64,000 bases of DNA from AWTP1-13 sp050248715 (GTDB lineage: Bacteria > Pseudomonadota > Alphaproteobacteria > Rhizobiales > Hyphomicrobiaceae): positions 1-64,000 of the forward strand of contig JBFWRV010000025.1 in the NCBI GenBank assembly GCA_050248715.1, read 5' to 3'. Below the pieces are notes generated by a model. The model was not told where the DNA came from and did not search any database. It saw only the letters and a list, made by a program, of their open reading frames with translations. A program made the position numbers and the translations under genes. Positions 8,081 to 16,657 of this stretch are shown piece by piece (the first letter of the stretch is position 1; each line of letters begins with the position of its first letter).

Positions 8081-8626
8081 TCAGTAGCCGAGCCAGGCTT
8101 CGAGCGGGCCCTTGGGCAGCGGCACAAGAAACCACTTCTCGAACATCAGGAACAGCACGAAGGGCACTGCGACGCCGACCGCGGCGGCCTTGAACGGGTT
8201 CTCGCGTCCGATCACTACCATGAACAGGAAGATGAAGATGGCGGAGGCGACGTAGATGCCAACGCCCGGGACGTCGAGGGGGCCAACCGAAATGCCGCCG
8301 ATCAGCCCGACGTAGACGATGGCAGGGATAAGCACGGCCAGCACCCGGCCGAATGGCTGCGCCGAGACGAAGACCTCGCCTGAGCCGCGTCCGCGCAGAA
8401 GCGCGCTGAAGAGGTTCACCAGGCTCGCCAGTCCCAGGATGATGGCGATGTAGAACGGGAAATAGCCGGGGGCCGGCCCTTCGCCCTCGCGCCAGTTGAA
8501 CCCGAGGCGGGTGCTGTCGAGGATGACCACCGCGCACGCGGCCAGCAGCAGCAGGGCGACCACAATATCGACCGTCCGGGTCGTCACCAGGGGGCGGCTG
8601 TTCTCGGCGCCGTCGTTGTCGTGCAT
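8081..8626 (-). CDS. tctB: tripartite tricarboxylate transporter, small membrane subunit TctB
   Basis: A 181-residue protein with four predicted membrane segments and the TctB signature of a first helix followed by GEGPAPGYFPFYIAI. TctB is the small integral-membrane subunit that works with TctA and a periplasmic TctC receptor in proton- or sodium-driven uptake of tri- and dicarboxylates. It is the last gene of the minus-strand operon tctA-tctC-tctB. TctB always varies most in this system, but the PGYFP motif and context make the call secure. Confidence 0.88.
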   Translation of the reverse strand: MHDNDGAENSRPLVTTRTVDIVVALLLLAACAVVILDSTRLGFNWREGEGPAPGYFPFYIAIILGLASLVNLFSALLRGRGSGEVFVSAQPFGRVLAVLIPAIVYVGLIGGISVGPLDVPGVGIYVASAIFIFLFMVVIGRENPFKAAAVGVAVPFVLFLMFEKWFLVPLPKGPLEAWLGY

Positions 8627-8726
8627 GGGGATCGCCCTGTTGAGCAGCCCGCGGGCTTGCGCCCGCCGGGCCTTTGGGTTCCGGAGGGCCGGCTCGCCGG
8701 CCCTCGTTCAGTCCATCGCGCCGGGC

Positions 8727-9764
8727 CTACTTGCCGGCGGCAAGGAAGCCCGCCTCCTTCATCAGGTTGTAGTGGTGCTTGTCGGCCGCGGCGACCCAGG
8801 TCTTGTACTCGTCGCCCGACATGAAGGTCTGGTTGAAGGCGCCACCCTCCATGAACTTCTTCCAATCGTCCGTTGCCATCACCTTCTTGAACAGATCGAC
8901 GTAGAAGGCGACGTGCTCGGGCTTGACGCCCGGCGCCATGAAGATGCCGCGCAGCATCTGGTACTCGGTGTCGACGCCGGCTTCCTTGCACGTGGGAATG
9001 TCGGACCACGCCATGTCGGCCGTCACCTTGGACGTGTAGACGCTACGCTTCGCATCGAACAGGCACAGCGGTCGCAGCGCCCCGGCCTTCCACTGCGAGA
9101 CCGCTTCGATGGGGTTGTTGACGCTCGAGTTGACGTGCTTGCCGACGAGCTGCGTGGCTACCGTGCCGCCGCCGCCGTAGGGAACGTAGGTGAACTTCTT
9201 CGGCGCGGTGAGCTTCTCCAGCGCCGCCGTGATGATCTGGTCCTCCTGCTTGGACCCGGTGCCGCCCATCTTGAAGGTCTTGTCGTCGCCGGCCTTTACC
9301 GCGTCGATGTAGTCCTTGGCGGTCCTGTAGGGCGTGTCGGCGGGCACCCAGAGGACGAACTGATCGAGCGCCAGCATGGCGACGGGGGTCAAGTCCTTCC
9401 AGCTGACCGGCACGCCGGTGGCGTAGGGCGTGGTGAAGAGGTTCGACAGGGTGATGATGATGACGTGCGGGTCGCCCGCCGACTTCTTGACCTCGAGGAA
9501 CCCTTCCGCGCCCGCGCCGCCGCCCTTGTTGAGTGTGATGATCGGCTGCTTCATCAGGTTGTTCTTGGCCGCCACGCCCTGAATGAAGCGCGCCATCTGA
9601 TCGGCACCGCCGCCGGTGCCGGCGGGAATGACGAACTGAACCGGTTTCGTGGGCTCCCACGCCTGAGCGCCGGCGGCCGTTGCAACCAGCGTCGTGGCCG
9701 CGGCCAAGGCTGCCGCGCCCGCGATCCCTCGTCCCACCCGAGCCGTTAAAGACTTGCCCTGCAT
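8727..9764 (-). CDS. tctC: tripartite tricarboxylate transporter periplasmic receptor (TctC/Bug family)
   Basis: A 345-residue exported solute-binding protein. The signal peptide (alanine-rich, ending about AGA-QA at residue 33) is followed by the Bug-family opening KPVQFVIPAGTGGGADQMAR, then LNKGGGAGAEG and the ligand-loop region YVPYGGGGT. Bug proteins bind carboxylate ligands through backbone and water contacts, so the ligand cannot be told from sequence. ATG 9764 has AAGGAGGAA just upstream and is preferred over 9806. The gene lies between tctA and tctB. The context next to oxalate-decarboxylation genes and a GntR regulator makes a small dicarboxylate or a related organic acid plausible. 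Confidence 0.92.
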   Translation of the reverse strand: MQGKSLTARVGRGIAGAAALAAATTLVATAAGAQAWEPTKPVQFVIPAGTGGGADQMARFIQGVAAKNNLMKQPIITLNKGGGAGAEGFLEVKKSAGDPHVIIITLSNLFTTPYATGVPVSWKDLTPVAMLALDQFVLWVPADTPYRTAKDYIDAVKAGDDKTFKMGGTGSKQEDQIITAALEKLTAPKKFTYVPYGGGGTVATQLVGKHVNSSVNNPIEAVSQWKAGALRPLCLFDAKRSVYTSKVTADMAWSDIPTCKEAGVDTEYQMLRGIFMAPGVKPEHVAFYVDLFKKVMATDDWKKFMEGGAFNQTFMSGDEYKTWVAAADKHHYNLMKEAGFLAAGK

Positions 9765-9806
9765 CGTTTCCTCCTTCTGCTTCTTGCTTGAAAGCATGAT
9801 GCTCAC

Positions 9807-11351
9807 TCATCCGTTGCGATCGACGGCAGCGGCTCCGGCCGATGCCGCGACCGGCGCGCGCCGCGCGGCGCGCTTGTCCAAGGCCCACGTGAAGTGCGGC
9901 CAGAGCAGCAAGATGACGCCGAGCGTCATGATCGAGCCGACCAGCCAGTTCGACCAGAAGATCGCGAGGCTGCCCTGGGAGCCCAGCATGGCCTGCCGGA
10001 AAGCCTCCTCGGCCTTGTCACCCAGCACGATCGCCAGCACCAGGGGCGGCAGCGGATAGCCGAGCTTCTGGAATACATAGCCGATGACGCCGAAGCCCAG
10101 CATCATCCATACGTCGAACATGGAGTTGTGCACGGTGTAGGCGCCGACCGCGCAGATGACGAGGATGATCGGCGCGATGATCGAAAACGGCACGCGCAGG
10201 ATCGCGGCGAACAGCGGCACGCAGGTGAGCACCACGAACAGCCCGGCGATGTTGCCGAGGTACATGGAGGCGATCAGTCCCCAGACGAAGTCCTTCTGCT
10301 CGACGAACAGCATGGGGCCGGGCTGCAGGCCCCAGATCATGAGGCCGCCGAGCAGCACGGCCGCCGTCGGCGAGCCGGGGATGCCGAGCGTCAGCATGGG
10401 CAGCAGGGCGCTGGTGCCGGCGGCGTGGGCCGCCGTCTCGGGCGCGACCACGCCCTCGATCTCGCCCTTGCCGAAGTTGTCGCCGCGCCTGGAGAAGCGC
10501 TTGGCGAGGCCGTAGCTCATGAAGGAGGCCGGCGTGGCGCCGCCGGGTGTGATGCCCATCCAGCAGCCGATGATGCAGCTGCGGATCGAGGTCACCCAGT
10601 AATTCAACAGCTGCTTCCAGGTCTGCAGGACGGCGTTGAGTCGGATCTTGGCGCTGTTGCCGGAAAACTTGAGGCCGCTTTCCATCGACGCCAGAATCTC
10701 GCCGATGCCGAACAGGCCGATCACGGCAATCAGGAAGTCGAAGCCGACCAGCAGCTGGTCGTAGCCGAACGTCATCCTGAGCGTGCCTGTCATCTTGTCG
10801 AGCCCGACGGACGCGAGGGCGAACCCCAGGCACATGGAAGCCAGCACCTTGAACGGCGAGCCGCGGCCCATGCCGACGAAGCTTGCGAACGTCAGGAAGA
10901 ACACGGAGAAGAATTCGGCGGGCCCGAACTGCAGGGCGAACTTGGCGATCAGGGGCGCCAGGAAGGTGATCAGAATCACCGCCACCAGGGCACCGACGAA
11001 CGAGGAGGTGAAGGCCGCCGTCAGCGCCTCGTCGGCGCGGCCCTTCTGCGCCATGGGGTGGCCGTCGAAGGTGGTGGCAACCGACCACGGCTCGCCCGGT
11101 ATGTTGAACAGAATTGAGGTGATGGCGCCGCCGAACAATGCGCCCCAGTAGATGCAGGAAAGCATGATGATGGCGGAAGTCGGCGGCATGGTGAACGTGA
11201 GCGGCAGCAGGATCGCCACTCCGTTGGCCCCGCCAAGGCCCGGCAGAACGCCGATGATGACGCCGAGCAGAATGCCGACCATCATCAAGGCCAGGTTGTA
11301 CCAGGACAGCGCGACTTTGAAGCCGCCGATCAGCGAGCCAATTTCTTCCAC
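9807..11351 (-). CDS. tctA: tripartite tricarboxylate transporter large membrane subunit TctA
   Basis: A 514-residue membrane protein of the TctA family, with the conserved GVLPGLGGANG (about residues 34-44), FNIPGEPWS and the second-half PGSPTAAVLLGG motif, and 10-12 hydrophobic segments. It is the transport channel subunit and the first gene of the minus-strand transporter operon. Its start is about 90 bases from a TGGTATACCA palindrome and the divergent GntR gene, so expression is likely controlled by that regulator. Confidence 0.94.
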   Translation of the reverse strand: MEEIGSLIGGFKVALSWYNLALMMVGILLGVIIGVLPGLGGANGVAILLPLTFTMPPTSAIIMLSCIYWGALFGGAITSILFNIPGEPWSVATTFDGHPMAQKGRADEALTAAFTSSFVGALVAVILITFLAPLIAKFALQFGPAEFFSVFFLTFASFVGMGRGSPFKVLASMCLGFALASVGLDKMTGTLRMTFGYDQLLVGFDFLIAVIGLFGIGEILASMESGLKFSGNSAKIRLNAVLQTWKQLLNYWVTSIRSCIIGCWMGITPGGATPASFMSYGLAKRFSRRGDNFGKGEIEGVVAPETAAHAAGTSALLPMLTLGIPGSPTAAVLLGGLMIWGLQPGPMLFVEQKDFVWGLIASMYLGNIAGLFVVLTCVPLFAAILRVPFSIIAPIILVICAVGAYTVHNSMFDVWMMLGFGVIGYVFQKLGYPLPPLVLAIVLGDKAEEAFRQAMLGSQGSLAIFWSNWLVGSIMTLGVILLLWPHFTWALDKRAARRAPVAASAGAAAVDRNG

Positions 11352-11439
11352 GGAGCCCCCTCTGGCCTACGAAGCGTTTCCTCGCGCGGTGGTGGGACCT
11401 ATGACCCGCAGCCTGTGTCCGGCTGTCGCCCCGCATTCT

Positions 11440-11449
11440 TGGTATACCA
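11440..11449. promoter_or_regulatory. candidate GntR/FadR-type operator 1
   Basis: Perfect 10-bp palindrome TGGTATACCA in the divergent region between tctA and the GntR gene. It fits the TNGT-N(0-3)-ACNA pattern recognised by FadR-subfamily GntR regulators. An identical copy lies 140 bp away at 11580-11589. Confidence 0.65.
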
Positions 11450-11579
11450 TGTGCCAATTGTGAGATCAGCGCAATACGTCACTTTCCTCAGATTCGTAGT
11501 ATGTGCAATTTTCGCTTCTGTCGACTCTCAGGAGGGGGAGTATAAATTTCGCCGGAATGTCTTGCCCAACTCTGGCGTA

Positions 11580-11589
11580 TGGTATACCA
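11580..11589. promoter_or_regulatory. candidate GntR/FadR-type operator 2
   Basis: Second exact TGGTATACCA palindrome, 25 bases before the chosen start codon of the GntR gene. This position would allow autorepression, and the spacing to operator 1 would allow looping across the shared promoter region. Confidence 0.65.
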
Positions 11590-11613
11590 GAATCCAGGTT
11601 CAGCCGTAACGCG

Positions 11614-12321
11614 ATGTATGAGGCGCACGTGGCCGACGCCGATACACAGCTCAAGATTGCGCCGATCGGTGAGGGCCTGAGTCTCAAGGCACGTGCCTAC
11701 GAGGCGCTCAAGACGGCCATCCTGAACATGAACATCTACGCCGACGATGCCCAGCTGCGTCTCGACGAGCGCGACCTTTCCCAGCGCTTCGGCGTCAGCC
11801 GGACACCGCTACGCGAGGCGCTTGCCCAGCTCGATCAGGAAGGACTGGTCAGGATTGTCGCGCGGCGCGGCATCTTCATCGTGCGCAAGACCAAGGCCGA
11901 GATCCTGGACATGATCACGGTTTGGGCGGCGCTGGAGAGCATGGCGGCAAGGCTCGCGACCGAGCACGCGGACGCCGGCGAGATCGCCCGCCTGCACGCC
12001 CTGGTCGACCAGTTCTCGCAAGACGAGGTCGCCCGCAACATGGGCGAGTACTCCGAGGCCAACATCAAATTCCATCAGGCGATCATCGGTCTCGGCAAAT
12101 GCCCGCTGATTGTGGAGATCAGCAACGGGCTCTTCTTCCACATGCGCGCTATCCGACAGCGGACCATCTTCGAGCAGGATCGGGCCCGGCGCTCGATCGT
12201 CGATCACAAGGAGATCGTGAGCGCGCTCGAAGCGCGAGACACCGAGCGGGCGGAGCGCCTCGTGCGCGAGCACACGCTGCGTCTGCGCGAGCACGTCGAG
12301 CGCTACGTGGAAATCGACTAG
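11614..12321 (+). CDS. GntR-family transcriptional regulator (FCD/FadR subfamily)
   Basis: A 235-residue regulator. The N-terminal winged helix (about residues 25-95) contains the recognition segment DLSQRFGVSRTPLREAL and the wing VARRGIFIV. The rest is an all-helical FCD ligand domain with the metal-binding-type histidines (IKFHQAI, REHTLRLREH). Such proteins usually repress catabolic operons until an organic acid binds. The gene faces the tct operon and lies 145 bases before oxc on the same strand, so it probably controls both. The frame opens at GTG 11503, but that would place operator 2 inside the coding region; ATG 11614 is preferred, though it lacks a clear Shine-Dalgarno. Confidence 0.9.
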   Translation: MYEAHVADADTQLKIAPIGEGLSLKARAYEALKTAILNMNIYADDAQLRLDERDLSQRFGVSRTPLREALAQLDQEGLVRIVARRGIFIVRKTKAEILDMITVWAALESMAARLATEHADAGEIARLHALVDQFSQDEVARNMGEYSEANIKFHQAIIGLGKCPLIVEISNGLFFHMRAIRQRTIFEQDRARRSIVDHKEIVSALEARDTERAERLVREHTLRLREHVERYVEID

Positions 12322-12466
12322 TCGGGGCAGAGGGCGAGCCGCATTTTCGGGAGCGAGGACGGTCAAGCCATGGCACCGGATTCGGCAGAAAAATCAGTGG
12401 TCAGAGATCCTTAGCGCGAGACAGGGCGCTAGCGTCCACACAGTGAAATTTGAGTGAGGGAGTGAA

Positions 12467-14203
12467 ATGTCGGCAACAGCACAAAGTATCGGCCCAAGCG
12501 CAACCGCAGGAGAGCGGGAGCTGACAGACGGGTTCCACCTCATCATCGATGCACTCAAGCTTAACGGCCTTACGACGATCTACGGAGTGCCGGGCATTCC
12601 GATCACGGACTTCGGCCGCATGGCGCAGGCAGCGGGCATCCGTGTGCTCTCGTTCCGCCATGAGCAGAATGCCGGCTACGCCGCCTCGATCGCAGGTTTC
12701 CTGACGAAGAAGCCGGGCATCTGCCTCACGGTGTCTGCACCAGGCTTCCTCAACGGCTTGACCGCGCTGGCTCACGCCACCACGAACTGCTTCCCGATGA
12801 TCCTGATCTCCGGTTCGTCCGAGCGCGAGATCGTGGACTTGCAGCAGGGCGACTACGAGGAGATGGACCAGCTCGCCGTCGCCAAGCCGCTGTGCAAGGC
12901 CGCCTTCCGCGTGCTGCATGCGCAGGACATCGGCATCGGTCTGGCGCGCGCCATCCGGGCGGCGGTGTCAGGCCGGCCGGGCGGCGTCTATCTCGACCTG
13001 CCGGCCAAGCTGTTCGGCCAGGTGATGGACGCGGAGGCCGGCAGGAAGTCGCTCGTGAAGGTGATCGATGCGGCGCCCGCGCAAATCCCGGCACCCGATG
13101 CGGTGAAGCGCGCGCTCGATGTGCTCAAGGGCGCGCGGCGTCCCCTGATCATCCTCGGCAAGGGCGCGGCCTACGCGCAGGCCGACGGGGCCATACGCAG
13201 CCTGGTCGAGAAGAGCGGCATTCCCTTCTTGCCCATGAGCATGGGCAAAGGCCTGCTCCCCGACACGCATCCGCTCTGTGCCGGCGCGGCACGCTCCACC
13301 GTGCTGAGGGACAGCGACGTCGTCATGCTGATCGGGGCGCGCCTCAACTGGTTGCTCTCGCACGGCAAGGGCAAGAGCTGGGGCAGCGCCCCGAAGAAGT
13401 TCATCCAGATCGATATCGAGCCGAAGGAGATGGATTCCAACGTCGAGATCGCCGCGCCGGTCGTGGGCGACATCGGCTCCTGCGCGGGCGCGCTGCTCTC
13501 CGCCATGGGCGACAAGTGGCCGGCGGCCCCCGCCGACTGGGTCGGGGCGGTGGCCAGCAAGCGCGAGGAGAACGTGGCGAAGATGGCGCCGCGGCTGATG
13601 AACAACAACTCGCCGATGGACTATCACGGCGCGCTCGGTGTCCTGCGCAGCGTCATCAAGGAGCGGCCCGATGCCATCCTGGTGAACGAGGGCGCCAACA
13701 CGCTCGATCTCGCGCGCGGCATCATCGACGTCTACCAGCCGAGGAAGCGCATCGACGTCGGCACCTGGGGCATCATGGGCATCGGCATGGGCTACGCCAT
13801 CGCCGCCGCGGTGGAGACCGGAAAGCCGGTGCTCGCGGTGGAGGGCGACAGCGCCTTCGGCTTTTCCGGCATGGAGATCGAGACCATCTGCCGGTACAAA
13901 CTCCCCGTTTGCGTCGTCGTCTTCAACAACGACGGCATCTATCGCGGCACCGACGTCAACACGGCGAGCTCTGATCCGGCGACGACGGTGTTCGTCAAGG
14001 GGGCTCGCTACGACAGGATCATCGAAGCCTTCGGCGGGATCGGGGTCAATGCAACGTCCCCCGACGAGCTGCGGCGCGCGGTGAATCAGGCCATGGAGTC
14101 GGGCAAGCCGACTCTGATCAACGCCGTCATCGATCCGGCGGCCGGCAGCGAAAGCGGCCGCATCGGCAATCTCAATCCGCAAAGCGCGCTGAAGAAGAAA
14201 TAG
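12467..14203 (+). CDS. oxc: oxalyl-CoA decarboxylase
   Basis: A 578-residue thiamine-diphosphate enzyme that decarboxylates oxalyl-CoA to formyl-CoA and CO2. The cofactor-activating Glu is residue 66 in FRHEQNAG, the TPP/Mg motif is GDSAFGFS...FNND, and the active-site tyrosine follows in NDGIYRG. Domain order and length match Oxalobacter Oxc (N-terminal PYR domain, middle domain near ILGKGAAYAQ, C-terminal PP domain). GGGAG lies about five bases before the ATG. frc follows after ten bases, so the two steps of the oxalate cycle are cotranscribed. A 2-hydroxyacyl-CoA lyase assignment is less likely given the frc partner. Confidence 0.94.
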   Translation: MSATAQSIGPSATAGERELTDGFHLIIDALKLNGLTTIYGVPGIPITDFGRMAQAAGIRVLSFRHEQNAGYAASIAGFLTKKPGICLTVSAPGFLNGLTALAHATTNCFPMILISGSSEREIVDLQQGDYEEMDQLAVAKPLCKAAFRVLHAQDIGIGLARAIRAAVSGRPGGVYLDLPAKLFGQVMDAEAGRKSLVKVIDAAPAQIPAPDAVKRALDVLKGARRPLIILGKGAAYAQADGAIRSLVEKSGIPFLPMSMGKGLLPDTHPLCAGAARSTVLRDSDVVMLIGARLNWLLSHGKGKSWGSAPKKFIQIDIEPKEMDSNVEIAAPVVGDIGSCAGALLSAMGDKWPAAPADWVGAVASKREENVAKMAPRLMNNNSPMDYHGALGVLRSVIKERPDAILVNEGANTLDLARGIIDVYQPRKRIDVGTWGIMGIGMGYAIAAAVETGKPVLAVEGDSAFGFSGMEIETICRYKLPVCVVVFNNDGIYRGTDVNTASSDPATTVFVKGARYDRIIEAFGGIGVNATSPDELRRAVNQAMESGKPTLINAVIDPAAGSESGRIGNLNPQSALKKK

Positions 14204-14213
14204 GGAGCGAGCA

Positions 14214-15485
14214 ATGAAAGCCCTGGAAGGCGTCAAGATCCTGGACTTCACGCACGTGCAGTCGGGACCGACGTGCACGCAGCTGCTGGCCTGGTTCGGC
14301 GCCGACGTGATCAAGGTGGAGCGGCCCGGCGTCGGCGATATCACGCGCGGCCAGCTGCAGGACGTGAAAGGCGCGGATTCGCTCTACTTCACGATGCTGA
14401 ACCACAACAAGCGCTCCATCACCATCGACAGCAAGAACAAGAAGGGGATGGAAATCCTGGAGCGCCTGGTGAAGACGTGCGACGTGCTGGTGGAAAACTT
14501 CGCGCCGGGTGCGCTCGATCGCATGGGGCTGACGTGGGAGCGCATCCAGCAGCTCAACCCGCGCATGATCTACGCGTCCGTGAAGGGTTTCGGCCCAGGC
14601 CCCTACGAGGACTGCAAGGTCTATGAGAACGTGGCGCAGTGTACGGGCGGCGCTGCATCCACCACGGGTTTCCGCGACGGTCCGCCGCTCGTTACCGGCG
14701 CCCAGATCGGAGACAGCGGCACGGGTTTGCACCTGGCGCTCGGCATCGTCACGGCGCTCTATCACCGCACCATGAGCGGCAAGGGTCAGCGCGTGAGCTG
14801 CGCCATGCAGGACGGCGTGCTCAATCTCGCGCGCGTCAAGATGCGCGACCAGCAGCGCCTCGCGCACGGGCCGCTCACCGAGTACAGCCAGTACGGGGAG
14901 GGCATCCCCTTCGGCAAGGCCGTGCCGCGCGCCGGCAACGATTCAGGCGGCGGCCAGCCCGGGCGCATCCTCAAGTGCAAGGGCTGGGAGAGCGATCCCG
15001 ACGCCTACATCTACTTCATCACCCAGGCGCCCGTATGGGAGGCGATCTGCGACGTGATCGGCGAGCCCGGCTGGAAGACGCATCCCGACTACGCCAAGCC
15101 GCCCGCGCGCCTGCCGAGGCTCAACGAGATCTTCGCCCGCATCGAGCAGTGGACTATGACCAAGGACAAGTTCGAGGCCATGGAGATCCTCAACAAGTAC
15201 GACATCCCCTGCGGGCCGATCCTGTCGATGAAGGAGCTCAGCGAGGACAAGTCGCTGCTTGCCACCGGCACGATGGTGGAGGTGGACCATCCCACGCGCG
15301 GCAAGTATCTGTCGGTCGGCAATCCCATCAAGCTGTCGGCCTCGGCGTCGGACGTGAAGCGCTCTCCGCTGCTCGGCGAGCACACCGACGAGGTACTGCG
15401 CGAGCTCGGATATTCAGCCGACGAGATCGCGGGCCTGGCGTCAGCCGGCGCGACCGCCGTGGTCAAGAAGCAGGCGGCGGAGTAA
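14214..15485 (+). CDS. frc: formyl-CoA:oxalate CoA-transferase
   Basis: A 423-residue class III CoA-transferase that moves CoA from formyl-CoA to oxalate, regenerating oxalyl-CoA and releasing formate. Diagnostic features are the N-terminal HVQSGPTC with Gln16, the catalytic Asp167 in QIGDSGTG, and the flexible glycine loop GGGQPGR, which is specific to the Frc branch. It starts ten bases after oxc with GGAGCGAGC as ribosome site. With oxc it forms the complete oxalate-decarboxylating cycle. The formate released can be used by the formate-THF ligase encoded two genes downstream. Confidence 0.95.
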   Translation: MKALEGVKILDFTHVQSGPTCTQLLAWFGADVIKVERPGVGDITRGQLQDVKGADSLYFTMLNHNKRSITIDSKNKKGMEILERLVKTCDVLVENFAPGALDRMGLTWERIQQLNPRMIYASVKGFGPGPYEDCKVYENVAQCTGGAASTTGFRDGPPLVTGAQIGDSGTGLHLALGIVTALYHRTMSGKGQRVSCAMQDGVLNLARVKMRDQQRLAHGPLTEYSQYGEGIPFGKAVPRAGNDSGGGQPGRILKCKGWESDPDAYIYFITQAPVWEAICDVIGEPGWKTHPDYAKPPARLPRLNEIFARIEQWTMTKDKFEAMEILNKYDIPCGPILSMKELSEDKSLLATGTMVEVDHPTRGKYLSVGNPIKLSASASDVKRSPLLGEHTDEVLRELGYSADEIAGLASAGATAVVKKQAAE

Positions 15486-15495
15486 TCAGCTGGCG

Positions 15496-15612
15496 TGGAC
15501 CCCGCCTTCGCGGGGTGACGTCGTGCTTGCGCAGACACGCGTCCACCCAAGGTGGAGTAGGGGATTGCAATGAGCTGACGTGTATCCCCGCCCTCGCGGG
15601 GGATGACGTCGG
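15496..15612. repeat. pair of C/G hairpins between frc and the formyltransferase gene
   Basis: Two hairpins of the form CCCCGCC-TTCG/CTCG-CGGGG, each followed by TGACG, with an ACACGCGTCCACC segment between them. They are the only large break inside the oxc-frc-formyltransferase-fhs cluster and could stabilise or attenuate the upstream message. Confidence 0.6.
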
Positions 15613-15640
15613 TGCCAGGGATGGGTTTGGAGTGAGAGAC

Positions 15641-16570
15641 ATGCGTATCGTGGTGCACGGCCAGCAGGCGTTCGGTAAGGCGGTGCTGGAGGCGCTGCTC
15701 AAGCGCGGCGAGAATGTCGTCGCCGTCTACGTGGCGCCGGAGAAGCCCGGCGCGAAGGCCGATCCGCTGAAGGAGGCGGCGTTGGCAGCCAAATTGCCGG
15801 TCTACCAGCCGGCATCCTATCGCAAGCCCGAGGTGTGGGCCGAGTTCAAGGCGCTCAAGCCCGACCTGCAGGTGATGGCCTTCGTCACGCTGTTCGTGCC
15901 GGAGGAGTTCCTCAACATCCCCGCCCACGGCTCGATCCAGTATCACCCCTCGCTGCTGCCGGCCTATCGCGGCGCCAGCGCCATCAACTGGCCGATCATC
16001 AAGGGCGAAAAGGAAACCGGACTGTCGATCTTCTGGCCCGACAACGGCCTCGATACCGGCGACGTGCTCGTGCAGAAGAAGACGCCCATCTCCGACACGG
16101 ACACGCTGGGCACCGTCTACTTCGATCGCCTGTTCCCAATGGGTGTGGAGGCGATGCTGGAATCGGTCGACCTGGTGAAGGCCGGCAAGGCGCCGCGCAT
16201 CAAGCAGGACGAGTCCAAGGCCACCTACGAGGGCCGCTGCGGCCCCGAGAATGCCAGGATCGACTGGGGCAAGCCGTGGGAGCAGATCGACCGGTTGATC
16301 CGCGGCTGCAATCCCGCGCCCGGTGCCTGGACGACGCTCGAGGGCAAGCAGCTCAAGATATTCGACGTGAAGCCACTGCCGGCGAAGGACCCCAAGGGCA
16401 TCGGCGGCAAGCTCGGCGAGATCGTCGCGGTGGAGGCTGACGGCTTCACGGTCGTCTGCGCTGACGGCCGCTTCAAAATCTCCCGCGTGCAACCCGCCGA
16501 CGGCAAGAAGATCGAGGCCGGCGAGTGGGCGAAGTCGGCGAGCCTCGCCGTCGGCGCGCGCTTCGGCTGA
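15641..16570 (+). CDS. formyltransferase/10-formyltetrahydrofolate hydrolase-like protein
   Basis: A 309-residue two-domain formyltransferase. The N-terminal catalytic domain contains YHPSLLPAYRGASAINW and GLDTGD. The spacing His102 to Asp138 (36 residues) equals that of His106/Asp142 in the hydrolase domain of 10-formyl-THF dehydrogenase, and ATYEG and GAWTT follow as in that protein. The Asn that Met-tRNA formyltransferase uses two residues before the His is replaced by Gln100, so it is not Fmt. It lies between frc and fhs. It may hydrolyse or transfer the formyl group of 10-formyl-THF; use of formyl-CoA as donor is an inference from context. No C-terminal aldehyde dehydrogenase domain is present. 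Confidence 0.85.
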   Translation: MRIVVHGQQAFGKAVLEALLKRGENVVAVYVAPEKPGAKADPLKEAALAAKLPVYQPASYRKPEVWAEFKALKPDLQVMAFVTLFVPEEFLNIPAHGSIQYHPSLLPAYRGASAINWPIIKGEKETGLSIFWPDNGLDTGDVLVQKKTPISDTDTLGTVYFDRLFPMGVEAMLESVDLVKAGKAPRIKQDESKATYEGRCGPENARIDWGKPWEQIDRLIRGCNPAPGAWTTLEGKQLKIFDVKPLPAKDPKGIGGKLGEIVAVEADGFTVVCADGRFKISRVQPADGKKIEAGEWAKSASLAVGARFG

Positions 16571-16657
16571 CGCCCACGTCTTCCAATTCACTACGAGAGC
16601 CGAGCGGCCCCAGCCGCTGGTACGCTGAAGTTCAACCGCAACAATCGGATAGTCGTC

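Noticed and set aside
15496..15612. Possible CRISPR-like repeat pair
   Set aside because: Only two unequal hairpins occur, without regular spacing or spacers of equal length. They are intergenic palindromes.
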